Counted from the first letter of the stretch, positions 20,736 through 29,306 are shown. The stretch is 64,000 nt of DNA from RHLJ01 sp965222205 (GCA_965222205.1 OZ244932.1:2356001-2420000), one strand, 5' to 3'. Notes: generated from the sequence alone by a model not told the origin. Made by a program: numbers and translations.

Positions 20736-20784
20736 GAACAAGGAACTTGGAACATCGAAGTTCTTTGTTCAACGTTCGATGTTC
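20736..20784. terminator. Palindromic spacer between convergent genes
   Basis: GAACATCGAA (20750-20759) pairs with TTCGATGTTC (20775-20784), with further GAACAA/TTGTTC words outside and inside. It fills the gap between the ABC ATPase stop and the rnhA stop and could terminate from both sides, but lacks a strong T-run. Confidence 0.4.
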
Positions 20785-21227
20785 TAAAACTTCTTACTCT
20801 CGGCTACTGCAAGTTGGTCGACTCGTTCGTTGAGTTCCAAGCCTGAATGTCCTTTTACCTTGATCCAGCTAACTTGATGACCATTCATCGCGTTAAGCAT
20901 TTGCTCCCAAAGTTCTCTGTTTTCAACTGGTTTTTTGTCGGCTTTGCGCCACCCTTTCTTTTGCCAGTTTTCGATCCACCCTTTGGTCATCGCGTTAATG
21001 ATTAACGCACTATCACTGTGAATTTTCACATGGCAAGGTTTCTTCATGGCTTTCAGAGCCTCAATTACCGCCTTCATCTCCATGCGATTATTTGTGGTTT
21101 GAGGATCACCCCCTGAAAGCTCTTTCTCTTTCCCTTTGTACATAAGGATAGCTCCCCAACCTCCCGGACCGGGATTTCCGGAACAAGCGCCATCGGTATA
21201 AACAATTACTTCAGGTAGCGCTGACAT
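20784..21227 (-). CDS. rnhA: Ribonuclease HI
   Basis: 147 aa, close to the usual length of RNase HI. It cleaves the RNA strand of RNA-DNA hybrids in the cytoplasm with two metal ions. The four catalytic carboxylates are in place: D12 in YTDGACSGNPGPGGWG, E50 in NNRMEMKAV, D72 in HSDSALII and D137 in NERVDQLA, with the flexible-loop H127 (KGHSG). The basic handle region (KKGWRKADKKPVEN) is present. It overlaps the 3' end of pyrF by 17 nt on the same strand, so the two are co-transcribed and probably coupled. Confidence 0.96.
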   Translation of the reverse strand: MSALPEVIVYTDGACSGNPGPGGWGAILMYKGKEKELSGGDPQTTNNRMEMKAVIEALKAMKKPCHVKIHSDSALIINAMTKGWIENWQKKGWRKADKKPVENRELWEQMLNAMNGHQVSWIKVKGHSGLELNERVDQLAVAESKKF

Positions 21228-22059
21228 AGTGCTCCGTAATTTTTGAAATTCGTTCTTTCATCGTTTTTGCACTTTCCGCAACATGCTCAATCCAATTCTG
21301 TTGATCTGAGCCAGCATAGATAATTCCCCTACTGGAATTAATTAGTGGTATACCTTCGTGGTCATCCAATGCAACAGCTAATTCATCTATGGATCCACCT
21401 TGTGCTCCGATTCCGGGAATCAATAAACTCCCATTGGAGTGATGCTGAATTACTGATTTAGCTTCTTCTGCCTGAGTAGCTCCAATTACCATGCCCAGAT
21501 GCGTTTCAACCTGAACAGATCGTTCAAATAATTCATGAGCTATAAATTCCGCCATCGTTTCATATCCATCAAAAGGCTTCTTCAGGAAATCTGCTGCTCC
21601 GGGATTAGAGGTTAACGTTAGTGCATAAATGGCTTTGCTTTCATCATTTGCAAAAGCATCCAGAGTCTCGAAACCCATCAGTGGGTTTAGTGTGATTGCA
21701 TCAACATCAAAACCGTCAAAAAATGCTTTCTTATAATGATCTGCGGTAGAGCTGATATCCCCACGTTTAGCATCTGCTATAATGATACGATCGTCAGAAA
21801 TATGGTTAATCACCTCCTGAAAAACAGCCAGACCATGAATTCCCAGAGCCTCAAAAAAGGCGAGATTTGGTTTATAAGCAGCGCAGGAATCATAGGTATA
21901 ATCAATCACCATTTTACAAAAGAAAGACACCTGCTCTTCAGGGGTATCGAATTTACTTTTTACGCCTTCAGGAAGAAGGTCAAGATTGGGGTCAAGTCCA
22001 ATACAAAGTGTTGATTGAGATGAATTAACTGCCTGTTGAAGCTTTTCTAAATAGGTCAT
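21211..22059 (-). CDS. pyrF: Orotidine 5'-phosphate decarboxylase (type 2)
   Basis: 282 aa from the ATG at 22059 (MTYLEKLQQAV); an upstream in-frame start at 22164 would add 35 residues that look untranslated. It decarboxylates OMP to UMP, the last step of pyrimidine synthesis. The catalytic Asp-x-Lys-x-x-Asp cluster is seen in IIADAKRGDIS, and the early CIGLDPNLDLLP and late IPGIGAQGG phosphate-site segments fit the longer type 2 (mycobacterial-like) subfamily. It is followed by rnhA with a 17-nt overlap. No other pyrimidine genes lie nearby except a PyrR-like phosphoribosyltransferase at 35.6 kb. Confidence 0.95.
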   Translation of the reverse strand: MTYLEKLQQAVNSSQSTLCIGLDPNLDLLPEGVKSKFDTPEEQVSFFCKMVIDYTYDSCAAYKPNLAFFEALGIHGLAVFQEVINHISDDRIIIADAKRGDISSTADHYKKAFFDGFDVDAITLNPLMGFETLDAFANDESKAIYALTLTSNPGAADFLKKPFDGYETMAEFIAHELFERSVQVETHLGMVIGATQAEEAKSVIQHHSNGSLLIPGIGAQGGSIDELAVALDDHEGIPLINSSRGIIYAGSDQQNWIEHVAESAKTMKERISKITEHYVSAT

Positions 22060-22131
22060 TAGTGATTTTAATTTTAGCAGCTCCAAAATATTAATACTGT
22101 TGCTCGGATGCGACCTTAGTTTGATATGGAT

Positions 22132-22190
22132 GAAAGTTGAGAGTTGAGGTTGCCTTACAACCAATTCTCATCTTTCAACTCCTACTGTAT
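22132..22190. repeat. Quasi-palindromic spacer between divergent genes
   Basis: GAAAGTTGAGAGTTGAGGTTG faces CAACC...TCTCATCTTTCAAC with imperfect pairing. It is made of repeated GTTGA/TCAAC words, in the same style as other gaps in this window, and lies in the pyrF/amidohydrolase divergent region, where promoters must also be. Confidence 0.45.
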
Positions 22191-22269
22191 CATAAGTTTA
22201 TTAATGAAAAAATTTGGCTAATAACTGTTTTTGTTTAGCTTCCATGATATTCAAACTAATTACGGTATA

Positions 22270-25200
22270 ATGATCTCTAAACAACTATTTCAGCAAGCGT
22301 ATTTCGCTTTTTTAATTATCATATTCAGTTTTGCCACAACCATCCCGCTTATTGCACAGGATGAACCTGTGGATGCTGATTCTACAGAAGAAAAAATCAG
22401 TAATGGAGATCTCCCACTAGAAGCAGGTCGAACTTTTCCTTTTGATTTGAATGAAGGGTCCTGGATTTCGCTTGATGTTAGCCCTGATGGAGAGTCTATC
22501 GTTTTTGATTTCCTGGGTGATCTCTATACCCTTCCGATTTCCGGAGGTGAGGCTACTCAAATCACCGAAGGAATGCAATTTGATAGTCAGCCACGATTTA
22601 GCCCTGATGGCAAAAAAGTGGTCTTTATTTCTGATGCTTCCGGTGGAGAAGCTGTATGGACCATTGATCTTAGTTCCGAAGAAATGGAGAAAAAGCAGAT
22701 TACCAAAGGGAAAAGCAATGAATATCAGTCCCCTGAATGGGCTCCTGATGGGAAGTATATTATAGCCTCAAAAAACTCCCCGGGAAATCATAAAATCTGG
22801 ATGTACCATGTTGATGGAGGTTCGGGAGTTGCTTTGGTAAAAGAACCCGGAAGTTTGAGAATGACAGAAGGGGCGTTCAGCCCGGATGGAAGGTACGTTT
22901 GGTTCTCAAGACGAAATGGAACATGGAACTACAATGCTTCGATGCCTCAATACCAGATAGCAACATATGATAGAGAGACAGGTGACATCACCACTCAGGC
23001 TTCCCGATATGGATCTTCTTTCCGCGCTACCCCTTCCAATGATGGTAATCATTTAGTTTATGGTTCCCGATACGATGAACATACTGGGTTAGTGTTACGT
23101 GATCTTAATACCGGAGATGAGCGCTGGCTGGCTTATCCGGTACAACGAGACGATCAGGAATCAAGAGCCTCCAGAGATGTATTGCCGGGAATCTCATTCA
23201 CTCCTGATGATCAATTTGTAGTAGCTTCATACGGTGGTAAAATCTGGAAAATCCCCACCTCTGGAGGAGACGCTATCGAAATACCATTCACGGTAAATGG
23301 CGCTATCGAGCTGGGTCCAGAGTTAGATTTTGAATACCCGATTTCGGATAGCCAAGAATTCACAATTACTCAAATCCGGGATGCGGTCCCATCACCTGAT
23401 GGAAAGAAAATTGCTTTTACTGCTCTGAATGAAGTTTATACGATGGATTTCCCTAATGGAACTCCACAAAAACTAGTGGATTTAGACGAAACTCAGGCTC
23501 AACCAGTCTGGTCTCCAAATGGAAGATGGATCGCATTTGTAACCTGGCAGCCTGAAGGGGGAAAAGTATACAAAGTGCAGCCTAATGGGAGAAACCTAAC
23601 CCAACTAAATGAAGACAACGGAGTATATCAACAGCCTGTTTGGAGCAATGACAACAACAGGATCGTACTTGTTAACGGAGATTCAGAGGGATTCCGAAAT
23701 GCAACCCGAAGAACCGCATTCAGAGGAACTTCTAACTTAATCTGGATCAGCGCTGATGGCGGGCCTGACAACTTCATTGCTTTTTCGAATGGAAGATCTA
23801 ATCCTCATTTTGTGAAAGGCAACGATCGGATTTTCTTGTCAAGTTTCAACGGATTAACCTCGATTCGTTGGGATGGAACTGATGAAAAAGAACATCTTCT
23901 GGTTCAGGGAAGCCCTGCCCCTAACTCTTCATTCAGCCCGAGAGCATCCTGGATCAGAATGGCACCGGAAGGCGATCAGGCTCTGGCACAACTCGGATAT
24001 GATCTTTATGTAGTCACTGTACCTCAAATCGGTGGAGATGCTCCTACGATTAGAGTCGGAGGTTCAAGCTCTTTTCCTACTGAAAAGCTTACCGATATCG
24101 GTGCTCAGTTTCCTGCCTGGGGATGGGAAGCAAACAACATACATTGGTCCATCGGAAATGCTCATATACGCTATAATATTGATGATGCAGAAGCATATAA
24201 GGATAGTGTAGAAGCCGCTAAAGAATCAGAGAAGGAAAAGGAAGAGGAGGCGAAAGATTCAGATGAAGATGTAGAGGAAGAAGAATCTGAACCTGAAGAC
24301 GAAAAAGAAGAAAAGAAAGAAGACGAAGGGTATAAACCTCTGGAAAAGCGTATCGAAGTTAAAGCTAAAAGAGATACTCCGGATGGCACAATAGTGTTAA
24401 GAGGCGCAACCGCAATCACCATGGATGGAGATGAGATTATTCGAAACGCGGATATCCTTGTAGTAAATAACCGAATACAAGAAGTAGGGAGTCGCGGTTC
24501 TTTTTCTATCCCAGACGGAGCAGAAATAATGGACATGTCTGGGAAAATCATACTTCCCGGGTTTGTTGATACCCACGCCCATTTCAGGCATCCTGTAAAT
24601 CTGCACCGGGGTCAGTTTTGGTCATACCTGACGAATCTTGCTTTCGGGGTAATCACCACACGCGATCCGCAAACAGCAACTACTGATGTACTCACTTACA
24701 GCGACCTTGTTGATGCGGGCGAGTTATTAGGTCCACGTGTCTACTCAACAGGACCGGGTGTATTCAGTAGCGAGAACATCAAAAGTCTTGAGCATGCACA
24801 GGACGTATTGATGAGATACAGCTCGTACTATAATACCAAAACGATAAAAATGTATGGTGCCGGAAACAGGGAGCAACGTCAATGGATTATCGAAGCGGCC
24901 AGAGAGCAGAAACTAATGCCAACTACCGAAGGATCCCTCGATTTTAAAGAGAATCTAACGCAGGTTATTGACGGATATCCAGGTCACGAGCACTCTTTTC
25001 CTGTCTTTCCTCTCTATAAAGATGTGGTTGATTTAGTAGCGTTTTCAAACACTGCGTATACCCCTACTCTTTTAGTAGCCTATGGCGGTCCTTGGACAGA
25101 GAATTATTTCTATTCAACCGAGCGCCCTCACGACAATGAAAAGCTCAACCGCTTCATGCCTCATGAAAATCTTGATTCCAGATCTCGCAGAAGAAATGCC

Positions 25201-25641
25201 GGTTGGTTTATGGAGGAGGAATATGTCCATGAAGAACAATCAAAAGTACTAAAAGACATTGTTGAAAAAGGTGGAATAGCCGGTGTTGGAAGTCATGGAC
25301 AGTTACAGGGGCTTGGATATCACTGGGAATTATGGGCTATTCAAAGTGGTGGGCTTAGCGAACATGATGCCCTGAAAGTAGCCACTATTCATGGTGCCAA
25401 AGCAATCGGTTTAGAAAGAGATCTTGGAACTATAGAATCCGGTAAGCTTGCAGATTTTGTAATTCTTGATAGAAATCCATTGGAAAATATCAGGAATACG
25501 AACTCGGTGAGTTACATCATGAAGAACGGAAGATTATATGATGCTAATTCGCTCGATCAGGTTTTCCCGATTCAGGAAGAGCTTGGAACTTTCTGGTGGC
25601 AGAACTCTGCACCAAGTGGTGTTCCGGGAGTTAAAGAGTAG
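22270..25641 (+). CDS. Exported beta-propeller/amidohydrolase fusion protein
   Basis: 1123 aa from the ATG at 22270; an alternative TTG at 22231 would spoil the signal peptide MISKQLFQQAYFAFLIII...PLIAQ. The first about 620 residues are TolB/WD40-like (PD40) propeller repeats with recurring SPDGK/SPNGR motifs. A strongly acidic linker (about 645-690, mostly E, D and K) leads to a C-terminal amidohydrolase domain: metal-binding DTHAHFRHP, GHEHSFP, GSHGQLQGLGYHWELWA and the closing IESGKLADFVILDRNPL. The order matches the periplasmic amidohydrolase/Tol-like family of Bacteroidota. The substrate is unknown; cyclic amide or dipeptide hydrolysis is typical of the enzyme family. Confidence 0.9.
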   Translation: MISKQLFQQAYFAFLIIIFSFATTIPLIAQDEPVDADSTEEKISNGDLPLEAGRTFPFDLNEGSWISLDVSPDGESIVFDFLGDLYTLPISGGEATQITEGMQFDSQPRFSPDGKKVVFISDASGGEAVWTIDLSSEEMEKKQITKGKSNEYQSPEWAPDGKYIIASKNSPGNHKIWMYHVDGGSGVALVKEPGSLRMTEGAFSPDGRYVWFSRRNGTWNYNASMPQYQIATYDRETGDITTQASRYGSSFRATPSNDGNHLVYGSRYDEHTGLVLRDLNTGDERWLAYPVQRDDQESRASRDVLPGISFTPDDQFVVASYGGKIWKIPTSGGDAIEIPFTVNGAIELGPELDFEYPISDSQEFTITQIRDAVPSPDGKKIAFTALNEVYTMDFPNGTPQKLVDLDETQAQPVWSPNGRWIAFVTWQPEGGKVYKVQPNGRNLTQLNEDNGVYQQPVWSNDNNRIVLVNGDSEGFRNATRRTAFRGTSNLIWISADGGPDNFIAFSNGRSNPHFVKGNDRIFLSSFNGLTSIRWDGTDEKEHLLVQGSPAPNSSFSPRASWIRMAPEGDQALAQLGYDLYVVTVPQIGGDAPTIRVGGSSSFPTEKLTDIGAQFPAWGWEANNIHWSIGNAHIRYNIDDAEAYKDSVEAAKESEKEKEEEAKDSDEDVEEEESEPEDEKEEKKEDEGYKPLEKRIEVKAKRDTPDGTIVLRGATAITMDGDEIIRNADILVVNNRIQEVGSRGSFSIPDGAEIMDMSGKIILPGFVDTHAHFRHPVNLHRGQFWSYLTNLAFGVITTRDPQTATTDVLTYSDLVDAGELLGPRVYSTGPGVFSSENIKSLEHAQDVLMRYSSYYNTKTIKMYGAGNREQRQWIIEAAREQKLMPTTEGSLDFKENLTQVIDGYPGHEHSFPVFPLYKDVVDLVAFSNTAYTPTLLVAYGGPWTENYFYSTERPHDNEKLNRFMPHENLDSRSRRRNAGWFMEEEYVHEEQSKVLKDIVEKGGIAGVGSHGQLQGLGYHWELWAIQSGGLSEHDALKVATIHGAKAIGLERDLGTIESGKLADFVILDRNPLENIRNTNSVSYIMKNGRLYDANSLDQVFPIQEELGTFWWQNSAPSGVPGVKE

Positions 25642-25656
25642 AATAGGCTCAATGAA

Positions 25657-25717
25657 AAAGTGATAGGAGAAAGGTGATTAGGTTTGTCAACTCTTACCTT
25701 TCACCTTTCACTTATTT
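25657..25717. terminator. Hairpin between convergent genes
   Basis: GAAAGGTGA (25669-25677) pairs with TCACCTTTC (25701-25709), flanked by AAGTGA/TCACTT words. It separates the amidohydrolase stop from the end of the feo operon and may act as a two-way terminator. Confidence 0.4.
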
Positions 25718-25722
25718 CTTAA

Positions 25723-25872
25723 TCAATCCCCACACTTACAATCGGACCCACAGCTGTGATCGGAAGCTGTTTCAGGCTTTCGAAGCGGCTTTACGATAAA
25801 ACGATTAGCAAGATATACCAGCACCACAGCCAGTATGCCAAACGCCACGCCGGTTTGAAAATCTAATTCCAT
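25723..25872 (-). CDS. FeoB-associated Cys-rich membrane protein
   Basis: A 49-aa product: a short N-terminus, one membrane helix (GVAFGILAVVLVYLANRFIV), a basic stretch (KPLRKP) and a C-terminal cysteine cluster CGSDCKCGD. Its ATG overlaps the feoB stop codon (TAATG), so translation is coupled to FeoB. This is the standard setting of the small FeoB-associated Cys-rich proteins that sit beside the Feo channel in the inner membrane; their role (metal handling or channel assembly, sometimes compared with FeoC) is not settled. It is easily missed because of its size. Confidence 0.9.
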   Translation of the reverse strand: MELDFQTGVAFGILAVVLVYLANRFIVKPLRKPETASDHSCGSDCKCGD

Positions 25873-28016
25873 TACAGATTACTCCCGATTTGGAATGCAA
25901 TGAACGAACTTAGATAGGCTAAAGCGGTCATGTACACAAACATTGCCGTTGGCCATTTCCATGAATTGGTTTCCCGCTTTACAATTGCAATCGTACTCAT
26001 ACATTGCATCGCCAGTGCAAAAAATATCATTAATGAAATAGCGGTAGCGATAGAATATACAGGCTTGCCTGTTTCCGGATTTACATCATTGATAAGTTTC
26101 TCTTTCAGAGTTGAGCTTTCCCCGTCTTCTTCCTCAATACTGTAAATGGTATTCAAAGTCCCAACCATCACTTCACGGGCAGCGAAGGATGTAATCAGCC
26201 CGATTCCGATTTTCCAGTCAAAACCAAGTGGTTCTATAACTGGCTCAATGATCTTACCAAAGCGACCAGCAAAACTATGTCTCAATTGATAAGATTCAGG
26301 GTTTTCTGTGATATCAAAAGAAGAATCATACTCTGTGTTTTCCGACTGTACAACTTGTGGCATTTCGGTTTTGGGGAAGGAAGCCAGGAACCATAGTACA
26401 ATCGAAATGGCTACAATAATCTTTCCTGCTTCGGTGATGAAAACTTTCCCGCGCTCAGCGGTATTCTGGAAAACAACCGACCACTTTGGCATCTTGTATG
26501 CGGGAAGCTCCATTATAAATGGAGTCTGTTGTCCGGTGGGGAAAATTCGTTTCATCACAAATGCGGCTACAATCGCCATCACTATTCCAAAAATATACAG
26601 TCCAAAAAATGTAATTCCCTGAAGTGTGAAAATCCCCAGTACGGTGGTTGAAGGGATAAAAGCTGCTATCATCAAGGCATAAACCGGAAGCCGGGCAGAA
26701 CAAGCCATGAAAGGAAGAACCATAATAGTAATGATTCTGTCTCTCCAGTTCTCGATGGTACGTGTGGCCATAATTCCGGGAATAGCACATGCAAAGCCCG
26801 ACATCAGCGGAACGACAGAACGACCATGCAAGCCTACTTTGGTCATGAAACCATCCATCACAAAAGCGGCTCGGGCCATATATCCTGTTCCTTCCAAAAT
26901 GTAGATGAAGAAAAACAAGAATAAGATTTGAGGAAGGAAAATTACCACTCCACCAAGTCCGGCTATTACCCCATCAACCATTAAATCGTTGAGCATTCCC
27001 TTAGGAAGCGTATTAGCTACCCAGTTACCTCCCTCCACAAAAAGAAGGTCAATCATATCCATAAAAGGAGTAGCCCATGAGAAAATAGCCTGAAACATGA
27101 AAAGAAGAACCAATGTGAAAATGATTGGTCCTGCTACTTTATGAGTAACAACAGCATCAATTCTATCGGTAATGGAAACTTTTGAATGAGAAGCTTTTGT
27201 AGCTGCTCCGGAAGTTGATTCTCCTATAAAATTATAGCGCCGAAGAACTTCGGCTGCCATTGGATTTCCGCCACCCTTTTCAATAATACTTTGGGCTTCA
27301 TGAATCAGATTTCTTCCAACCTGTTCATCTTTTATCGAGTAAAACGCGTCTTTAAAATCTCCTTCACTAATCAACCTTAGGGCTTCGATCGAATGCGCAC
27401 GTTCAGGAATATCTGTATAAGGTTTAATCCATTCTTCAATGAGTATATCCATGCCTTCTTTTAGGTTGGCATCGGGATTCCATTTCAATGGCTCGGGCAC
27501 CGTTAATTCAAAACTGCTGATTTCTTGTTTCAGCAGCTCAATACCCTCCTTATTCTTAGCTGAAATTGCTACCACCGGTATTCCCAATGAAGACGAAATC
27601 AACTCCGGATTTATGTCGATTCCTTTGCTTTGAGCCACATCCGTCATATTGAGTACCAACATCACTGGTATTCCCAAGTCCATTACCTGTGTGGCCAGGT
27701 ATAAATTACGGTCGAGGTTACTGGAATCAACAACAACAAGCACTAAATCAGGCACTTCTTCATGCTCATAACTCCCAAGAAGGGTTTCGTAAGCAATCCG
27801 TTCGTCCAGTTTTTTATAGTTCAGACTGTAAGCTCCGGGAAGGTCTATTACTTTATGAAGCACACCACCAATAATAGTCGTACCTACTTTCCGCTCTACA
27901 GTTATCCCGGGGTAATTCGCTATTTTCTGGCGGAGCCCGGTAAGTGCATTAAATATGGTAGATTTTCCGGTATTAGGATTTCCAACCAGTGCAATAGATA
28001 GCGGTTCTTTATTCAT
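25872..28016 (-). CDS. feoB: Ferrous iron transport protein B
   Basis: 714-aa inner-membrane Fe2+ transporter with an N-terminal G domain: G1 GNPNTGKST (residues 12-20), G2 PGITVER, G3 DLPGAYSL, G4 LNMTD, G5 ISAK. A helical spacer reaches about residue 270, then come the gate-domain helices, with FACAIPGIMATRT and CSARLPVYALMI as the conserved Cys-containing membrane segments. It is the core of the feo operon, starting 1 nt after feoA and overlapping the downstream Cys-rich gene. It imports ferrous iron under low-oxygen or reducing conditions (family knowledge). Confidence 0.97.
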   Translation of the reverse strand: MNKEPLSIALVGNPNTGKSTIFNALTGLRQKIANYPGITVERKVGTTIIGGVLHKVIDLPGAYSLNYKKLDERIAYETLLGSYEHEEVPDLVLVVVDSSNLDRNLYLATQVMDLGIPVMLVLNMTDVAQSKGIDINPELISSSLGIPVVAISAKNKEGIELLKQEISSFELTVPEPLKWNPDANLKEGMDILIEEWIKPYTDIPERAHSIEALRLISEGDFKDAFYSIKDEQVGRNLIHEAQSIIEKGGGNPMAAEVLRRYNFIGESTSGAATKASHSKVSITDRIDAVVTHKVAGPIIFTLVLLFMFQAIFSWATPFMDMIDLLFVEGGNWVANTLPKGMLNDLMVDGVIAGLGGVVIFLPQILFLFFFIYILEGTGYMARAAFVMDGFMTKVGLHGRSVVPLMSGFACAIPGIMATRTIENWRDRIITIMVLPFMACSARLPVYALMIAAFIPSTTVLGIFTLQGITFFGLYIFGIVMAIVAAFVMKRIFPTGQQTPFIMELPAYKMPKWSVVFQNTAERGKVFITEAGKIIVAISIVLWFLASFPKTEMPQVVQSENTEYDSSFDITENPESYQLRHSFAGRFGKIIEPVIEPLGFDWKIGIGLITSFAAREVMVGTLNTIYSIEEEDGESSTLKEKLINDVNPETGKPVYSIATAISLMIFFALAMQCMSTIAIVKRETNSWKWPTAMFVYMTALAYLSSFIAFQIGSNL

Positions 28017-28017
28017 C

Positions 28018-28239
28018 TCAACCTTCGATTTCTATACATTTTGCCTCTGATTCTCTAAGCGATAACAAGTAACCTCTAACTCTAATCTCTATTGGAAACC
28101 CTAAGGGAGCTTTTCTCAGCACTTCAAGATCAATTCCCGGGGTTAATCCCATTTCAAGTAGACGGGTGGTATCTGCTCCCTGAATATTCTTAATTCTGTA
28201 GGTATCGGGCGAATTAATATCCGAAAGAAAAAGAGGCAT
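28018..28239 (-). CDS. feoA: FeoA domain protein
   Basis: 73-aa SH3-like FeoA protein. It has the hallmark TRLLEMGLTPGIDLEVLRKAP followed by GFPIEIRVRGYLLSLRESEAKCIEI, the usual FeoA order (L-MG-TPG, then I-VRG--L-LR-EA--I). FeoA binds the cytoplasmic face of FeoB and is required for iron transport. It lies between a second, Cys-rich FeoA-like gene (3 nt upstream) and feoB (1 nt downstream). Confidence 0.93.
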   Translation of the reverse strand: MPLFLSDINSPDTYRIKNIQGADTTRLLEMGLTPGIDLEVLRKAPLGFPIEIRVRGYLLSLRESEAKCIEIEG

Positions 28240-28242
28240 TAC

Positions 28243-28464
28243 TTATTGCGAACTTACCAAAATAGTTTTTGCAAGAGCAGAGGCGATGGCCAGGCGGGCT
28301 TCACCAACCTGAAGGATCACGCTCTTTTGATTTGAAATGATGCGCCCCTTTGCTCCTTCCACACAGCCGAGCTCATTTAACCTACAAACATCGTCGCAAT
28401 GGCAATCCAGGCATCGAACTACGACTTCTTCTCCTTCCCTGCCAGTACTAAGTGGGTGCATCAT
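28243..28464 (-). CDS. FeoA-like protein with N-terminal cysteine cluster
   Basis: 73 aa, first gene of the feo operon. The C-terminal two thirds follow the FeoA pattern (LNELGCVEGAKGRIIS...SVILQVGEARLAIASALAKTILV), including the GEARLAI segment that replaces the usual RG--L-LR. The N-terminal part has five cysteines, C18, C21, C23, C27 and C34, in CLDCHCDDVC and LGC, which canonical FeoA lacks. This could hold iron or an Fe-S cluster and act as a sensor or chaperone for FeoB (inference). The family call rests on length, position and the LNELG/EGA motif. Confidence 0.85.
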   Translation of the reverse strand: MMHPLSTGREGEEVVVRCLDCHCDDVCRLNELGCVEGAKGRIISNQKSVILQVGEARLAIASALAKTILVSSQ

Positions 28465-28471
28465 GAAATTC

Positions 28472-28516
28472 CTTATTTAAAAATGATCTAAATAAAGATA
28501 GGCATTTATTTAAAAA
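28472..28516 (-). promoter_or_regulatory. Candidate feo operator/promoter region
   Basis: In the 66-nt gap before the feo operon, CTTATTTA (28472-28479) faces TAAATAAAG (28489-28497) as an inverted repeat, and TATTTAAAAA occurs twice (28474-28483 and 28507-28516). An iron-responsive repressor site is expected here, but the sequence matches neither a textbook Fur box nor a DtxR box closely. Confidence 0.35.
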
Positions 28517-28530
28517 GAATGAATGCTTTT

Positions 28531-29160
28531 TTAAAGAACCGATTCAGGAAATACTTCTTCAAATCCGTGTGGCGGTCTGGCTAATGTCCACGTTTCGAAG
28601 AAGAACTTCTTTTCGTTGGAAAGGCGTTTTCCGTTGATGGAAAAAAAACGAAAAGCATTTGGCAATAGATTCTGTAAAGGATCAAAGAAATTTGCATAGA
28701 TATTTTTTCTGCTGAAGAGATGAAGGTCGAACCCGTCTTTTGCTTCTCTTTTGTAGATAATAATCCAGTCTTTCTCCAACACATCCCGAAGCATCTTCCG
28801 GGTGAATGAGTGAATGATATCCGGTTCCACTTCTTGTTTTGAGACCACTAACGCCTCATTCATTTCCAACCCCTCAATCCCTGCTTGAAGTGATTTCTGT
28901 TCTCCTTCTTTTGTTGTGAGGGTAAATCCGGCTAATCCTTCTGCTAGAGCCTCTACAAAACCTTCATATTCCGAAAGTACATTAATTCCGAATTTTTCTT
29001 TCTCCAGATCACTTGCTGAAAAGTAAAGTGTGGAATAGGTCGGATCTGGTTTAGTGAATGCTGCCAATGGATTATCATCAACAGTTTCAGAAGACGGAGC
29101 CAGATCATCGAGCCGTTGATCGTGGTGGAAAATGAGTTTAAGAATATCAGTTTTGGGCAT
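28531..29160 (-). CDS. Conserved-looking hypothetical protein
   Basis: 209 aa, family not recognised. Cytoplasmic by composition: no signal peptide or membrane helix, rich in acidic and aromatic residues, with a low-complexity charged N-terminus (HHDQRLDDLAPSSETVDDNPL). The C-terminal half alternates hydrophobic strands (DWIIIYKREAKDGFDLHLFSRKN, AFRFFSINGKRL). Codon usage looks like that of its neighbours, and the frame is intact for 630 bases, supporting a real gene. It stands alone between the feo operon and the hppA terminator region. Confidence 0.7.
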   Translation of the reverse strand: MPKTDILKLIFHHDQRLDDLAPSSETVDDNPLAAFTKPDPTYSTLYFSASDLEKEKFGINVLSEYEGFVEALAEGLAGFTLTTKEGEQKSLQAGIEGLEMNEALVVSKQEVEPDIIHSFTRKMLRDVLEKDWIIIYKREAKDGFDLHLFSRKNIYANFFDPLQNLLPNAFRFFSINGKRLSNEKKFFFETWTLARPPHGFEEVFPESVL

Positions 29161-29173
29161 ATATATAATTTTT

Positions 29174-29289
29174 TGTTGTCATCCCGGACTTGATCCGGGA
29201 TCTGTAGGGAACAAATTGTTGATTAACTCTGCATATTCTTTAAAGTATCACACTTCACAGATCCTGAAACAAGTTCAGGGTGACAATAA
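29174..29289. repeat. Pair of inverted 'GTCATCCCGGACTTGATC'-type intergenic repeats
   Basis: A 30-nt unit (hairpin ATCCCGGA 29181-29188 with TCCGGGAT 29194-29201, running on to GATCTGT) is repeated in opposite orientation at about 29256-29289 as CAGATCCTGAAACAAGTTCAGGGTGACAA. Each copy is itself a palindrome. Similar units are known as dispersed intergenic repeats in many bacteria (recall, not searched). Confidence 0.7.
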
Positions 29290-29306
29290 TTATGTTAGTT
29301 ACCGGT

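Noticed and set aside
20736..20784. Insertion-sequence end
   Set aside because: The inverted repeat is made of short reused words, with no transposase or target duplication in sight.
22231..22269. TTG start for the amidohydrolase fusion
   Set aside because: It would place 13 polar residues before a good signal peptide that begins with an ATG at 22270.
24171..24551. 126-aa Ser-rich minus-strand frame
   Set aside because: Mirror of the Glu/Asp-rich linker of the amidohydrolase; the poly-Ser run (SSSSTSSSESF) is the reverse complement of GAA/GAT/GAG codons.
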